DNA of 64,000 bases from Paenibacillus sp. P25 (GTDB taxonomy: Bacteria > Bacillota > Bacilli > Paenibacillales > NBRC-103111), in contig CP085629.1 of the NCBI GenBank assembly GCA_024704175.1, positions 7,429,501-7,493,500 on the forward strand, written 5' to 3'. Below are positions 45,617-54,025 of the stretch, piece after piece (within the stretch, counting starts at the first letter, position 1; each line of letters begins with the position of its first letter). The notes under the pieces are model-generated. The model searched no databases. It was given only the letters and a program-made list of their open reading frames with translations, and was not told the origin of the DNA. The position numbers and the translations under genes were made by a program.

Positions 45617-46219
45617 TTACACCCGATCGTTCCGCAGAAAAGCCAGCATTCGCTCAAACGCTTCGTTAGCCGATGCTTCGTCATACTTGGCGGAGAACGG
45701 ATCGCTGAATCCATGGCGGCCCGTCAGCTTACGGGCTTCCACGTTCGCCTTATGATCTAAGGCTGAGAGCGACTCATCAACCTGAAAGGATGCTTCTTCC
45801 TGCGGGAAGAACAGCAGTACGGGGCACTCAGGCGAGATGTCGAGAAAATTCCGGACGCGCGAACCGTAATATCCGACGACCCCGTCCACCCGTCGATCTT
45901 CACTGCACAGCCAAGCGGCGGTAGCTCCTACACTGAATCCGACCACAAAAATGTGCCTATATGCACTCTTTATCTCCGCTAACGCATCTTTAACGGAGTT
46001 CAGAGCCCTTGGAAAACCTACGCGATTCATAAAATAAGAGTAAGCCTCCGGCTCCTCGGAATAATCAAAGGGCGCTTCTCTGCCTAACAAATCAGGGCAC
46101 AGGACATCAAAGCCGTTCCCGGATAAAGACTGGCAAATCGATTTCATATGCTCATTGATTCCATAAATCTCGTGAACGACGATAATGGCGGTATCCGAAC
46201 CTTTTTGTATGCTGAACAT
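45617..46219 (-). CDS. Dienelactone hydrolase-family alpha/beta hydrolase
   Basis: 200 residues. IIVVHEIYGINEHMKSICQSLSGNGFDVLCPDLLG is the DLH opening; nucleophile elbow VVGFSVGATAAW has Ser where classical dienelactone hydrolases have Cys; PVLLFFPQEEASF, and His in LTGRHGFSDPF. Cytoplasmic, substrate unknown. ATG after GGGAGGAAAT. Uninterrupted. Confidence 0.85.
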   Translation of the reverse strand: MFSIQKGSDTAIIVVHEIYGINEHMKSICQSLSGNGFDVLCPDLLGREAPFDYSEEPEAYSYFMNRVGFPRALNSVKDALAEIKSAYRHIFVVGFSVGATAAWLCSEDRRVDGVVGYYGSRVRNFLDISPECPVLLFFPQEEASFQVDESLSALDHKANVEARKLTGRHGFSDPFSAKYDEASANEAFERMLAFLRNDRV

Positions 46220-46340
46220 TAGATTTCCTCCCCGTCTACTAGCTGTGTATCATTATAAGAGCCCCTGGCTTCTATGAAAAGGAACCGTTTGCCGCCGCGA
46301 TGCTGCGGTGTTCTTCCCGGTTTCATACTCCGTTCGCGCC

Positions 46341-46366
46341 GATTCAGGAGGACAGGGGCCGGGTAA
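46341..46366 (+). promoter_or_regulatory. Sigma-B-type promoter of the 106-residue protein gene
   Basis: GATTCA, 14 bp, GGGTAA, 65 bp before the start. Confidence 0.65.
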
Positions 46367-46431
46367 TTATACTTATCACTACTATCCAATTCTACTACCC
46401 TATTCCATAAAAGAAAGAGGCGGTGGATGCG

Positions 46432-46752
46432 ATGACAGTCAAACACAGCATCAAATGCCAAGGCAGTGAAATTCTGGTACGGGAGACGGAAGAAGGTCAA
46501 TATCATGTAGCGATCCAGGCTTCGAACAACCCGCTGGGTTACGGGAATGTGTTGGAAACGTTTGCAGATCAAGAAAAAGCCATCCGGGCGGCGGAGCAGT
46601 TTTGCAAACAGCTCGCGGCGGCCAAGGAACGGGGCTACTACCTCGAGGAAGGCCACTTCGTTAAGCCCGAGCGGGAGAAAATCCCGGTGGCGGCCGGCCT
46701 GAAGGAAGAGATGGAAGTGGAACAGTGGATCGAGCAATATATCCGGGGATAG
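46432..46752 (+). CDS. Conserved-looking small protein of unknown function, stress-promoter controlled
   Basis: 106 residues: TVKHSIKCQGSEILVRETEEGQYHVAIQASN, then helical QEKAIRAAEQFCKQLAAAKERGYYLEEGHFVKPER and an acidic end. No family recognised; the beta-strand start and long helix suggest a compact alpha/beta protein. ATG 46432 is 11 bp after AGAGG; GTG 46423 is in frame but too close. The sigma-B-type promoter and the terminator make it a single-gene unit of the stress regulon. Confidence 0.7.
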   Translation: MTVKHSIKCQGSEILVRETEEGQYHVAIQASNNPLGYGNVLETFADQEKAIRAAEQFCKQLAAAKERGYYLEEGHFVKPEREKIPVAAGLKEEMEVEQWIEQYIRG

Positions 46753-46770
46753 CATCTCCGGTTTTTTTTG
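46742..46770 (+). terminator. Terminator of the small stress gene
   Basis: CCGGGGAT-AGC-ATCTCCGG followed by eight T. Confidence 0.85.
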
Positions 46771-46842
46771 TGTGCTTGAAAATGCCCGGCGCCTCAGGAT
46801 AAACGGCTGCACCGTCCTTGTCTTCCAAGGTTATTCCACATG

Positions 46843-46866
46843 AAAAAACCGCCCTTACCGGGCGGT
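46843..46866 (-). terminator. Terminator of ytxH
   Basis: Minus strand ACCGCCC-GGTAA-GGGCGGT then TTTTT. Confidence 0.85.
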
Positions 46867-46882
46867 CGCTGTCAGAAGCGGA

Positions 46883-47311
46883 TCAGTTATAAGACTTGAC
46901 CGTCTTATCGGCTTGATCCAGCGTCCGGTGCGCGGCGTCGGAAGCGCCGTCCACCGCTTGATGCGTTGCGGATGCGGCCTCTTGGGTCGCGCTCGAAGCG
47001 CGGTTCAGGAGGTTATGCGAAGCATCCGCCACACGGTCGGTCGCTTCATGGGCCTTGTCCACCAGTTGCGTGCTCTGTTCCTGGACGACCTGCGCCGTCT
47101 CAGAAACCTTTTCCTTGGCGGTTTGCAAGAGCTCCGAGCCTTTTTCCTGGAGGACCTGCAGCTTCTCGGCCAAATCCTCGCGGAGCTCTTTACCGGATTT
47201 CGGTGCGAGCAGCAGGGCGAGCAGCGCGCCGGAGGCGGCGCCGATCACGGTACCGAGAAATACACCGTCGCGTTTCGTTTCTTCCATCGTTTCCATTTCT
47301 GCTGTTGCCAT
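46883..47311 (-). CDS. ytxH: YtxH-domain general stress protein
   Basis: About 142 residues. FLGTVIGAASGALLALLLAPKSGKELREDL is the YtxH domain (one TM helix with the LAPKSG motif); the rest is a long amphipathic coiled coil with repeating Ala/Thr/Gln, LEA-like (VQEQSTQLVDKAHEATDRVADASHNLL). Stress protein of the envelope. ATG 47311 is placed by AAAGGAGTG. Lies 41 bp after the YeaQ/YmgE-type gene and probably shares its sigma-B-type promoter. Confidence 0.87.
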   Translation of the reverse strand: MATAEMETMEETKRDGVFLGTVIGAASGALLALLLAPKSGKELREDLAEKLQVLQEKGSELLQTAKEKVSETAQVVQEQSTQLVDKAHEATDRVADASHNLLNRASSATQEAASATHQAVDGASDAAHRTLDQADKTVKSYN

Positions 47312-47352
47312 CTGGATCACTCCTTTAATTAGTTATATGAATAAAGTAAGGT

Positions 47353-47612
47353 TTAAACGGTTCTTTTGCCGAAGGCGCGCGCCAGCGACCCGAGAAGGAA
47401 GACGAAGAGCGCCGCCCCGATGATAGCGGGAACGACCGCGAAGCCTCCGATGACAGGCCCCCAAGTACCCAGCAGCAGATAGCCGAGCCATGCGCCCACG
47501 AAACCGGCGATCATCGAACCGATGATGCCTCCCGGCATGCCCCCGGAGCAATGGCTGAGCCGATCGCGCCGATGACGACCGCCATAATAATGGTGATCAG
47601 CAAGCCTAACAT
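47353..47612 (-). CDS. GlsB/YeaQ/YmgE-family stress membrane protein (one frameshift)
   Basis: About 87 residues, three TM helices: GLLITIIMAVVIGAIGSAIAPGG, then MPGGIIGSMIAGFVGAWLGYLLLGTWGPVIGGFAVVPAIIGAALFVFLL. The Gly-rich helices mark the transglycosylase-associated family. The break near 47545 is one G short in CCGGGGGCATGCC. Second ATG (47612) preferred since GGAG is 9 bp upstream. Heads a two-gene unit with ytxH. Confidence 0.85.
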
Positions 47613-47658
47613 GTTCATCAGCTCCTTTTCAATTGGGTGAATCGTTGCTTGTCTTTTC

Positions 47659-47684
47659 TTACCCTTGGGGATTGGGCGTGAAAC
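47659..47684 (-). promoter_or_regulatory. Sigma-B-type promoter of the YmgE-ytxH unit
   Basis: Minus strand GTTTCA, 14 bp, GGGTAA, 46 bp before the start. Confidence 0.75.
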
Positions 47685-47917
47685 AAAGGGGAGGGAGGCG
47701 GGGCATGCCTGGTAATAAAAGGGTTAAGACGCACCGATGGAGAATTTCATACATAGCCGTTTAGATGGATGTCTACAATGCATACTTCATAGGCCCTCGC
47801 AGGGATTAGAAGGGCGATTCGGGTGAAATTTGTTGCTGTTCTGGCGAATTCCGGACGGTTGATGCAACACAATTACCAAATAGGATGAATTATATCTGGG
47901 AGGGGACCCCGTTAATC
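47685..47917. other. Intergenic region before the acetyltransferase pair
   Basis: About 230 bp without gene; a GGGAGGGG ribosome-like site at 47898-47905. No other element recognised. Confidence 0.4.
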
Positions 47918-47921
47918 ATGC

Positions 47922-48731
47922 TTGCCTGTCATGACGGAAGCGTTGGCCCGGGAAATCGAGCGGGCGGAGATCGACTATGTGACGTCGCGCATCCGTTCCA
48001 TCGGTGAACGGAGCGGAAATCCGGAGGGCGTGGACATCCGGAGCTTCGGGAAGGCCACGGCATTTTATATCAAGACGATGCCATGGCGAACGTTCAACTG
48101 TGTTATGGGGCTGGGGCCGGAAGATACGGACAAGCTGGACGATATTCTGGCGTTTTACCGGGAAAGAGAGAGAGGTTTTGATCTTCAGATCAATCCTGCC
48201 GGCGCGAGTCACGAGCTGTTGAAAGAGTTAGCCGGGCGGGGGCTGTATCAAGCGGCTTTTCATTCGGTGCTGTACGGTCTGCCGAAGCGGGAAATGCCTG
48301 TCCTCCCGGATGGCATCCGGATCGTAGAGGTCCAGGACGAGCAGGAATTCGATCGTTATGCGGAGATTCACTGTATTGCATCGGGGATGTCGGCGGTCCA
48401 TAAGCACCATTTTGTGAGCAACAATATCGGGCCGCTGCACAGGCCGGGTTGGAAGCTGTTCCTGGGCTATTACGAAGACAATCCGGCGGCTGTCGGCGTG
48501 ATGCACCTCAGCGGTCGCATCGCTTCCTGCACTCTAGCGGCGACGGTCCCCGAGTTCAGGGGAAGAGGGCTGCAGACCGCTTTGCTGCACAGGCGGTTGT
48601 ACGAGGCCGGCAGGGCCGGCTGCGAGCTGGTCACGGCACAGGCGGCCTTCGGCGGCACGAGCCAGCGCAACATGGAACGGGCGGGGCTGAGGGTCGCCTG
48701 GACTAGAGCCGTGTGGACAACGCTGGATTAA
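47922..48731 (+). CDS. GNAT-family acetyltransferase, two-lobed
   Basis: About 270 residues, an N-terminal degenerate lobe (TAFYIKTMPWRTFNCVMGLG, LDDILAFYRERERGFDLQINP) and a C-terminal GNAT lobe with TLAATVPEFRGRGLQTALLHRRLYEAGRAGCEL, the acetyl-CoA loop, and NMERAGLRVAWTR. Start is uncertain: TTG 47922 and ATG 47931 are too far from GGGAGGGG, while ATG 47918 is well placed but out of frame by one base, so an extra base near 47921 may hide the true start. Substrate unknown. Next gene 31 bp downstream. Confidence 0.78.
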   Translation: MPVMTEALAREIERAEIDYVTSRIRSIGERSGNPEGVDIRSFGKATAFYIKTMPWRTFNCVMGLGPEDTDKLDDILAFYRERERGFDLQINPAGASHELLKELAGRGLYQAAFHSVLYGLPKREMPVLPDGIRIVEVQDEQEFDRYAEIHCIASGMSAVHKHHFVSNNIGPLHRPGWKLFLGYYEDNPAAVGVMHLSGRIASCTLAATVPEFRGRGLQTALLHRRLYEAGRAGCELVTAQAAFGGTSQRNMERAGLRVAWTRAVWTTLD

Positions 48732-48762
48732 TCAAGAAGAATGGTGTTGCCGAGGAGGGTAT

Positions 48763-49257
48763 ATGGGATATACATTTCGTTTTGCTCAAGAAACCGACTA
48801 TGAAGAGATTGCCGCATTAAACCGTCAAATATTCCATATCCATGCCAAAGCCAGACCCGATCTTTTCAACCTGGTCGAAACCCCTTTGGAGAAAATCCAA
48901 TACGAGGAGCTTCTGCAGACCGAGCATACCAAAGTTATCGTTATGGAGAAAGAGTTCGCCGCCGGCATTCTTGGATATGCGGTGCTTAAAGTGAAGCAGA
49001 CACCGGATAAGCCAGTGCTTAAGCCAAGACGGACCGTTTATATCTCTGATTTCGGAGTGGATGAGAGGATCCGCCACCAGGGATTAGGCTCGTCGCTTAT
49101 GCAGCATGTGGTTTCACTGGCCGGGCAGTGGGAAGCGGATTTTATAGAGCTGAGTGTTTTCGAGTTCAATACCTCGGCCGTCCGCTTTTACGAAAAGCTG
49201 GGATTTTATACAAAAAGCCGCAGGATGGAGATTAGGGTGAACAACGAATCCGATTAA
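48763..49257 (+). CDS. GNAT-family N-acetyltransferase
   Basis: 164 residues. FRFAQETDYEEIAALNRQIF, VYISDFGVDERIRHQGLGSSLMQHVVSLAGQWEADFIELSVFEFNTSAVRFYEKLGFYTKSRRMEI: complete motif A (RHQGLGSSL) and motif B (NTSAVRFYEKLGF). Small-molecule or protein N-acetyltransferase; substrate unknown. GAGGAGGGT upstream, uninterrupted, likely co-transcribed with the preceding acetyltransferase. Confidence 0.88.
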   Translation: MGYTFRFAQETDYEEIAALNRQIFHIHAKARPDLFNLVETPLEKIQYEELLQTEHTKVIVMEKEFAAGILGYAVLKVKQTPDKPVLKPRRTVYISDFGVDERIRHQGLGSSLMQHVVSLAGQWEADFIELSVFEFNTSAVRFYEKLGFYTKSRRMEIRVNNESD

Positions 49258-49260
49258 GGA

Positions 49261-49308
49261 AAAAAATAGGCCAAGAACCTCCCGGGCTGGGAGCTTCTTG
49301 GCCTTTTA
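49261..49308. terminator. Bidirectional terminator between acetyltransferase and dioxygenase
   Basis: GGCCAAGAACCTCCC / GGGAGCTTCTTGGCC with A-run and TTTT flanks. Confidence 0.85.
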
Positions 49309-49312
49309 CTTT

Positions 49313-50106
49313 TTACAGTCCCATGCGGGTTAGCGCGCCTTCGAACGAGACGTCCACCTTGTTGTCCCCGCACAGATAGCGCCAGAACTTGGCGATCTGG
49401 ATCTGGTTCACGCGGCCCTCGTCGCCGGCCCAAGCATGATGCCCCGCCTTGCGAATGTAGTTCTCGACCTCCGGGCTGTTGTAGCCGTCGGTGTTGAACA
49501 GGTCTGCCGCTCCTGGCCCGGACGCAGGCGAAGCTTGAACACGTACCGCGTCGTGTCCGTGAAGTTCGGCTGTGCGCAGTGCCATATGGCGTGGTGCAGG
49601 AACGCGATCGTTCCGGCCTTGGAGACGAGACGGCGCTGGCCGATGATGTTCTTGTAACGGCCGATGCCGCCGTTGCTGACCTTGCGCAGGTGGGAGCCCG
49701 GCAGCACGAGCGTCGGTCCCATTTCGTCCGGGGCGTCGTGCGAGAAGTAGAAGGCCTGGATGTCGTAGCCGAACGGGCGCGTATCGATCACGGAGTCGGC
49801 ATGGTAAACCTGGCCCTTATGGTGCTGAGCCCTTACTACGTGCAGGAACGAGTGGTCGTAGATCGGGCTCGTACCGACGAAGCTCTGAACCGCGCCTTTC
49901 ACCTGGGGCAGCTCGAAGATGTCGCGGATCACTTCGGAGTCGTACCAGTACCGTCCGCCGCCGCCTTGATATTCGCGCATTTCCCTCGCTGCGCGGTCGT
50001 TATATTCCTGCGGTACAACCTCATTCAGCACGAGGTACCCGTTGACTGCAAAATCCGCCATTTGCTGCGCCGTCAAAAGATGCTTTTTCTCCACTTGTCC
50101 GCTCAT
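49313..50106 (-). CDS. Phytanoyl-CoA dioxygenase-family oxygenase (one frameshift)
   Basis: Fe(II)/2-oxoglutarate dioxygenase, about 264 residues. FAVNGYLVLNEVVPQEYND start, metal-binding His-x-Asp in GQVYHADSVIDT, LVLPGSHLRK, and the distal His/Arg in FLHHAIWHCAQPNFTDTTRYVFKLRL. The break near 49505 is one G short in GAGCGGCAGACC. Its ATG overlaps the stop of the 95-residue gene (ATGA), and an AraC regulator is divergent, so the three form a small catabolic or modification unit. Substrate unknown. Confidence 0.82.
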
Positions 50107-50390
50107 TCGACCGTCACCTTTCTTTCCAGTACATATTCGTAAGGCAGGTGGCCCTGCTCGAATTCATGCCCGCTCAGGAACACCGGCATCGACGGCACTT
50201 GAATCACATTCCAGCCGTCGCGCATAGCGTCGAGCACCGATTCATACATCGGTTCGTTCGAATCCCCGGTTTGCATTTGCAGCTCATTCTTCGGCTTCGC
50301 CCCGTCGTACAAAGCCCAGGCCACCGTCCTTGATTCCAAATCCGGCAAAGCCAGATGCAAAATTAAAATTTGCTGGCGCGTCACGCTCAT
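50103..50390 (-). CDS. Hypothetical protein coupled to the dioxygenase
   Basis: 95 residues: QQILILHLALPDLESRTVAWALYD, MYESVLDAMRDGWNVIQVPSMPVFLSGHEF, LPYEYVLERKVTVE. No signal or TM; family not recognised. The mixed strand-helix pattern and the 4-bp overlap with the dioxygenase suggest a partner subunit or binding protein. ATG after GGAGGATGGAAGG. Confidence 0.7.
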   Translation of the reverse strand: MSVTRQQILILHLALPDLESRTVAWALYDGAKPKNELQMQTGDSNEPMYESVLDAMRDGWNVIQVPSMPVFLSGHEFEQGHLPYEYVLERKVTVE

Positions 50391-50554
50391 CCGCCTTCCA
50401 TCCTCCCTGTAACCCTTAAGTTTTTTTGACTTCTGAAGCTATTGTAGTATGCAAATCCGGCTTTGAGGATGTATGATAATAGTACAGGTTTGCAGAATTC
50501 TAAGGAGTTATCGTTTAAAAGGGGTCGCAGATTCCGAAAAAGGGGGAAAACCGG

Positions 50555-51388
50555 ATGGAGGGCCGCCAGCTTCAGCTGATGCGCAGCTATTTGGAAAATG
50601 CACAGATCAATCTCCAGACGGCGCACTATACGAAGGTCGCCGCGAATTGGAAGGAGACGAACTCGGTCGCCGGATTTCACCCGGCTGTATTACATCCGCG
50701 AGGGCGAAGGCTGGATCCGGCTGCGCAACCGGCTGTACCATCCGAAGCCGGGGCGGCTCGTGCTATTGCCGGCGGGGATGCGCCTGTCCTACGGGCGGCT
50801 GAATGAGAACGGTTTCGGCAAGTATTGGTGTCATTTTACCGCGGCCGTGGGGAAGTGAATTTGTTTCAAATGCTCGATCTGCCGCACTGCATTGACGTAC
50901 GGGACGAGGCATGGATGGAGAACAGGTTCCAAGCGCTGATCGAGCAGTATAAGAACCCGTCGCTGACCGCGCCTCTGCGCATCAAAGCGCCGCTGCTCGA
51001 GATTGTTTCCGCTTACATGGAGGAGGCGCTGGCGGATCAGGGACTGAAGCTGATGCCGACGACCGAGACCGGCAAGATCAACACGGTGCTGCAGTACGTC
51101 GAGGAGCATCTGCAGGAGCAGATGACCGTGGATGAGCTGGCGCGGCTGGTGCATTTTCACCCGAATTACTTCATGCAGTACTTCAAGACGATGCTGGGCC
51201 TGTCGCCGATCGCCTACATCAACCGCAAGCGGATGGACAAGGCGAAGGAGCCGCTGCAGGATGCCGGTATGTCCGTTACGGACGTGGCCGAGCAGGTGGG
51301 GCTGGAGCTGTACTACTTCTCGCGTCTGTTCAAAAAGCAGACCGGCCTCTCCCCGAGCGAATACCGGAAATCGACGGCTTTGCTATAA
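50555..51388 (+). CDS. AraC-family regulator (two frameshifts)
   Basis: About 280 residues. Cupin-like sensor (LYYIREGEGWIRLRNRLYHPKPGRLVLLPAGMRLSY) and C-terminal double helix-turn-helix (MTVDELARLVHFHPNYFMQYFKTMLGLSPIAYINRKRM, VTDVAEQVGLELYYFSRLFKKQTGLSPSEYRK). Frame shifts near 50680 and 50855 at G/C runs. Divergent from the dioxygenase pair, which it presumably controls. Confidence 0.82.
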
Positions 51389-51393
51389 AAACC

Positions 51394-51437
51394 AATCCCC
51401 CAAGCAGGGAGGTGGACCTTCCTGTTTGGGGGATTTG
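51394..51437. terminator. Bidirectional hairpin after the AraC gene
   Basis: AATCCCCCAAGCAGGGA / TTCCTGTTTGGGGGATT, preceded by AAAA. Confidence 0.75.
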
Positions 51438-51474
51438 GCATTCCCGGGCGGCATCCAGGCCGCACCGGACCTCT

Positions 51475-52070
51475 TCAAGCCTCGTGAGCGTCCGAGGCCC
51501 GCCGCTTCTTCTTCGTATAAAACTCAGCCGCTTTGTGGCGGTTCCCGCAGCGCTCCATGCTGCACCAGCGCCTCTTGCCGCTCTTCGACGTATCCAGAAA
51601 ATGAAGGATGCACTCTTCATGCTCGCACTCCCGGATTCGCTCCGGCGCATACCGTTCCAGCGTATCCGAGAGGGAGCGGATGATTTGGTATTCCACATGA
51701 TCGATCATGTTCTTCCCCTGGTAGATCATAGCGGCGGTCGGAAGAATCGTTGCCTCTAGAGCCAGGCTTTCCGTGCGCTCCTTCAGCCGGGCATGCGTCT
51801 CCATGGACATCGCGCCGCGCTGCTTCAGATCGTCCAGCACCTGCCGGCACAGCTCGCGAAGCGAAGCCAGCCGGGGATGAGCTGCGCAGGCGGCTCCGGT
51901 TCCGGCGTCAGGCCGTCCTCCTGCAGCGACTCATTGGCCTCCAGCCACGGCATCACGGCGGCCGGATCGGACAAGAGATCCTGTTTCATTTTATTCTGCA
52001 TGAAATGCGTGTTCAGCAGGTTGATCCAGGCGCTTCCGCCCAGGGTGAGCCGTTCGTTGTTCACCTTCAT
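51475..52070 (-). CDS. CGNR zinc-finger regulator with ABATE domain (one frameshift)
   Basis: About 198 residues. N-terminal ABATE domain (GGSAWINLLNTHFM, PAAVMPWL) and a C-terminal zinc ribbon ECEHEECILHFLDTSKSGKRRWCSMERCGNRHKAAEF with four Cys and the CGNR motif. A probable DNA-binding regulator. The break is near 51870. Lies 45 bp after the MBL-fold gene and is likely co-transcribed with it. Confidence 0.82.
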
Positions 52071-52115
52071 CCTCTCCGCTTCCTTCCTATTCGGCGAAAC
52101 GGAGGCGGTGTCGGA

Positions 52116-52850
52116 TTACAAAGCCATCCGGCCTTTCGTCTCCAGAATCGTCAGCTTGATTATATCATTCGCGGCCCCTTGCAGGCGATCCATGAGATTC
52201 GGCGTTTGGTTGTACACCGGCGGATGATGGATACCGTAATGGATCGGCACCAGGGTTCCGGCTCCCAAGAGAACGGCGGCGGATACCGCCTGCTCGGGCG
52301 ACAGGGAGATCGGCTGGCCGCTGGGCCGCACACCCGGCCATTCGAGGACCGCTCCGTTGACGGGCAGACAGGCTGCATCGAACGGGCCGTAGGCGGATGC
52401 TATTTTCCACCAGTAACCGTGCCACAGCGTATCGCCGCAGTGAATGATTTTCTTGCCGCCGCCTTCCACAATCCAGGCAATCTGCGGGTCGCCCATGCCG
52501 TCGACCGAGTAGGTGGCCGTCGCTTTCAGCGCCCCGATCCCGAACGACTCCCCGACCGACACGCCTTGCACCGACTGAAGCCCGCTTTCCCGCGCCAGCT
52601 CTACCGACTCCTTGGGCAGATAGACAGGGATATCCTTCCCGTAAGAAGCGGCGATGGCTTCGGGATCGAAGTGGTCCCCATGATGGTGCGTAATCAGAAC
52701 GGCATCGACAGGCCCGAATTCATCCAGCGGGTAAAAGGGCTCCGGAGGCGCGCCGAATTTCTCCGGCAGATTGAACAACGGATCGATCGCGATGCTTGTG
52801 TTTTCGTGCTGGATACGGATGCCGGCCCAGGGAAGCTTTTGAATGATCAT
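52116..52850 (-). CDS. MBL-fold metal-dependent hydrolase
   Basis: 244 residues, metallo-beta-lactamase fold of the UlaG/YtxL-like type: ENTSIAIDPLF, VLITHHHGDHFDPEAI (HxHxDH metal motif), KKIIHCGDTLWHGYW (His, Asp), and LVPIHYGIHHPP (third His). Probable hydrolase of a small ester, lactone or phosphodiester. First gene of a unit with the CGNR regulator; repeated TATAAC boxes precede it. Uninterrupted. Confidence 0.87.
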   Translation of the reverse strand: MIIQKLPWAGIRIQHENTSIAIDPLFNLPEKFGAPPEPFYPLDEFGPVDAVLITHHHGDHFDPEAIAASYGKDIPVYLPKESVELARESGLQSVQGVSVGESFGIGALKATATYSVDGMGDPQIAWIVEGGGKKIIHCGDTLWHGYWWKIASAYGPFDAACLPVNGAVLEWPGVRPSGQPISLSPEQAVSAAVLLGAGTLVPIHYGIHHPPVYNQTPNLMDRLQGAANDIIKLTILETKGRMAL

Positions 52851-52885
52851 GGAATACCCATCCCTTCGTTAGAAACATTTGTGAT

Positions 52886-52951
52886 TATAACCTGTAAAAT
52901 TACTATTAACGGTTACATGAAGATCATAACAGGTTGTTTATAACTTGTAAA
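52886..52951 (-). promoter_or_regulatory. Direct repeats TATAAC(C/T)TGTAAA upstream of the MBL gene
   Basis: Thirteen-base boxes at 52886-52898 and 52939-52951 (53 bp apart, five helical turns), with AACCTGT/ACAGGTT in inverted order at 52890 and 52930 and a GGTTATAAACC at 52965. Probable binding site of the CGNR regulator. Confidence 0.5.
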
Positions 52952-52966
52952 CAATAATTTTAGGGG

Positions 52967-53370
52967 TTATAAACCTTTATCTCGGGATTTTCTTTCCTCG
53001 AACACTTCCCTCGTCGCCGTCAGAATCGTATTCAGCGCGGCGGGGAATCCGGCATAGATCAGCATTTGCAGCATCACCTCCACCAGCTCTTCCTCCGTCC
53101 AGCCTGCATTCAGCGCCCCGTTCAGGTAAAATCGCAGGCCGCTGCGTATTGCCGAGCGCCGTGAGTCCGGCCACCGATGCAAGCGACCCGCAGCTTCAGG
53201 TCCAGCCCGGGACGGGAGAAAATTTGCCCGTAGTTGAACTCGACGGCCAGCCGGCCCAGGTCGGGAGCCGGCGAATCCCGGAAGCTGTCCACGATGGCCT
53301 GGTAATGCTCAGGGTCGATGCGGGCCAGCACTTCAAGCCCTTTTTGATAGTTGTCTTCGCTAAATGCCAT
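52967..53370 (-). CDS. Carboxymuconolactone decarboxylase-family protein (two frameshifts)
   Basis: About 134 residues. NYQKGLEVLARIDPEHYQAIVDSF, LDLKLRVACIGGLTALGNTQ, FYLNGALNAGWTEEELVEVMLQMLIYAGFPAALNTI: the PcaC-type CMD fold with its usual E-x(n)-Gly-x-Pro ending. Frame moves twice within 53130-53170. Such proteins are often thioredoxin-like or antioxidant AhpD relatives; the exact activity is open. ATG after AAAAGGAG. Confidence 0.78.
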
Positions 53371-53473
53371 TATGCATTCTCCTTTTCGCTTATTGGTTTT
53401 TCCCGGGGAAGGCCGCCCGATCAGGCCGCGCTGATCAAGCTGTTATGGGCTGGGTTAGTCATCATGTCAGCCA

Positions 53474-53508
53474 ACAAAAAAGCCGCCAGCGTTACCTGGC
53501 GACTTTTT
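53474..53508. terminator. Bidirectional hairpin between gene ends
   Basis: AGCCGCCAG-CGTTA-CCTGGCGACT flanked by A6 and T5. Confidence 0.8.
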
Positions 53509-53949
53509 AAAGCCCTTTATTTATTACTTTATAAAATATTGTTATTGATATTAAAACAACTATTATATGCGGTAGAGAAATCAAAATAGGTATATAAGAA
53601 GGGAAGCTCTGTTTTGTCGCATACCACCAATAAATAGGGAACATCTGTAAACAAATAATACCTAACATGCCTATATTAAATAAGATTTCAATGGTAAAAC
53701 GATAAATTCCCTTAATTTTTTTTTGCTAAAAAAAACTAGTATCCACTGCAGTAAAATAACCGATAAAGAAAATATTATCCAAGTTGTAATCGCATTATCC
53801 ATTCCGCGCTGCTCCGGACCGAGGGAAAGAAAGGGGTTGAAGCTGTGTATAGAATATATTAAACATAAAAATAGGATGATAGCTGCGTTTATTTTATAAT
53901 ACTTATATGCATAGGAAAAAATTTCAATCAACTCCTTTTTTTGCTTCAT
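53507..53949 (-). CDS. AT-rich membrane protein of unknown function (one frameshift)
   Basis: About 147 residues with at least four hydrophobic helices (INAAIILFLCLIYSIHSF, AITTWIIFSLSVILLQWILVFF, FNIGMLGIICLQMFPIYWWYA, IISLPHIIVVLISITIFY pattern). The break lies in a nine-A run near 53728: the direct frame ends at 53671, the shifted one continues to 53507. Base composition is far more AT-rich than its neighbours, which points to acquisition from elsewhere. No family recognised. Confidence 0.6.
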
Positions 53950-54025
53950 TTATTATTTACTCAATATAATAAAATAATTAGACTACTGAATGCAAGATAT
54001 TGCATCCAGTAGTCTAATTTGACTA

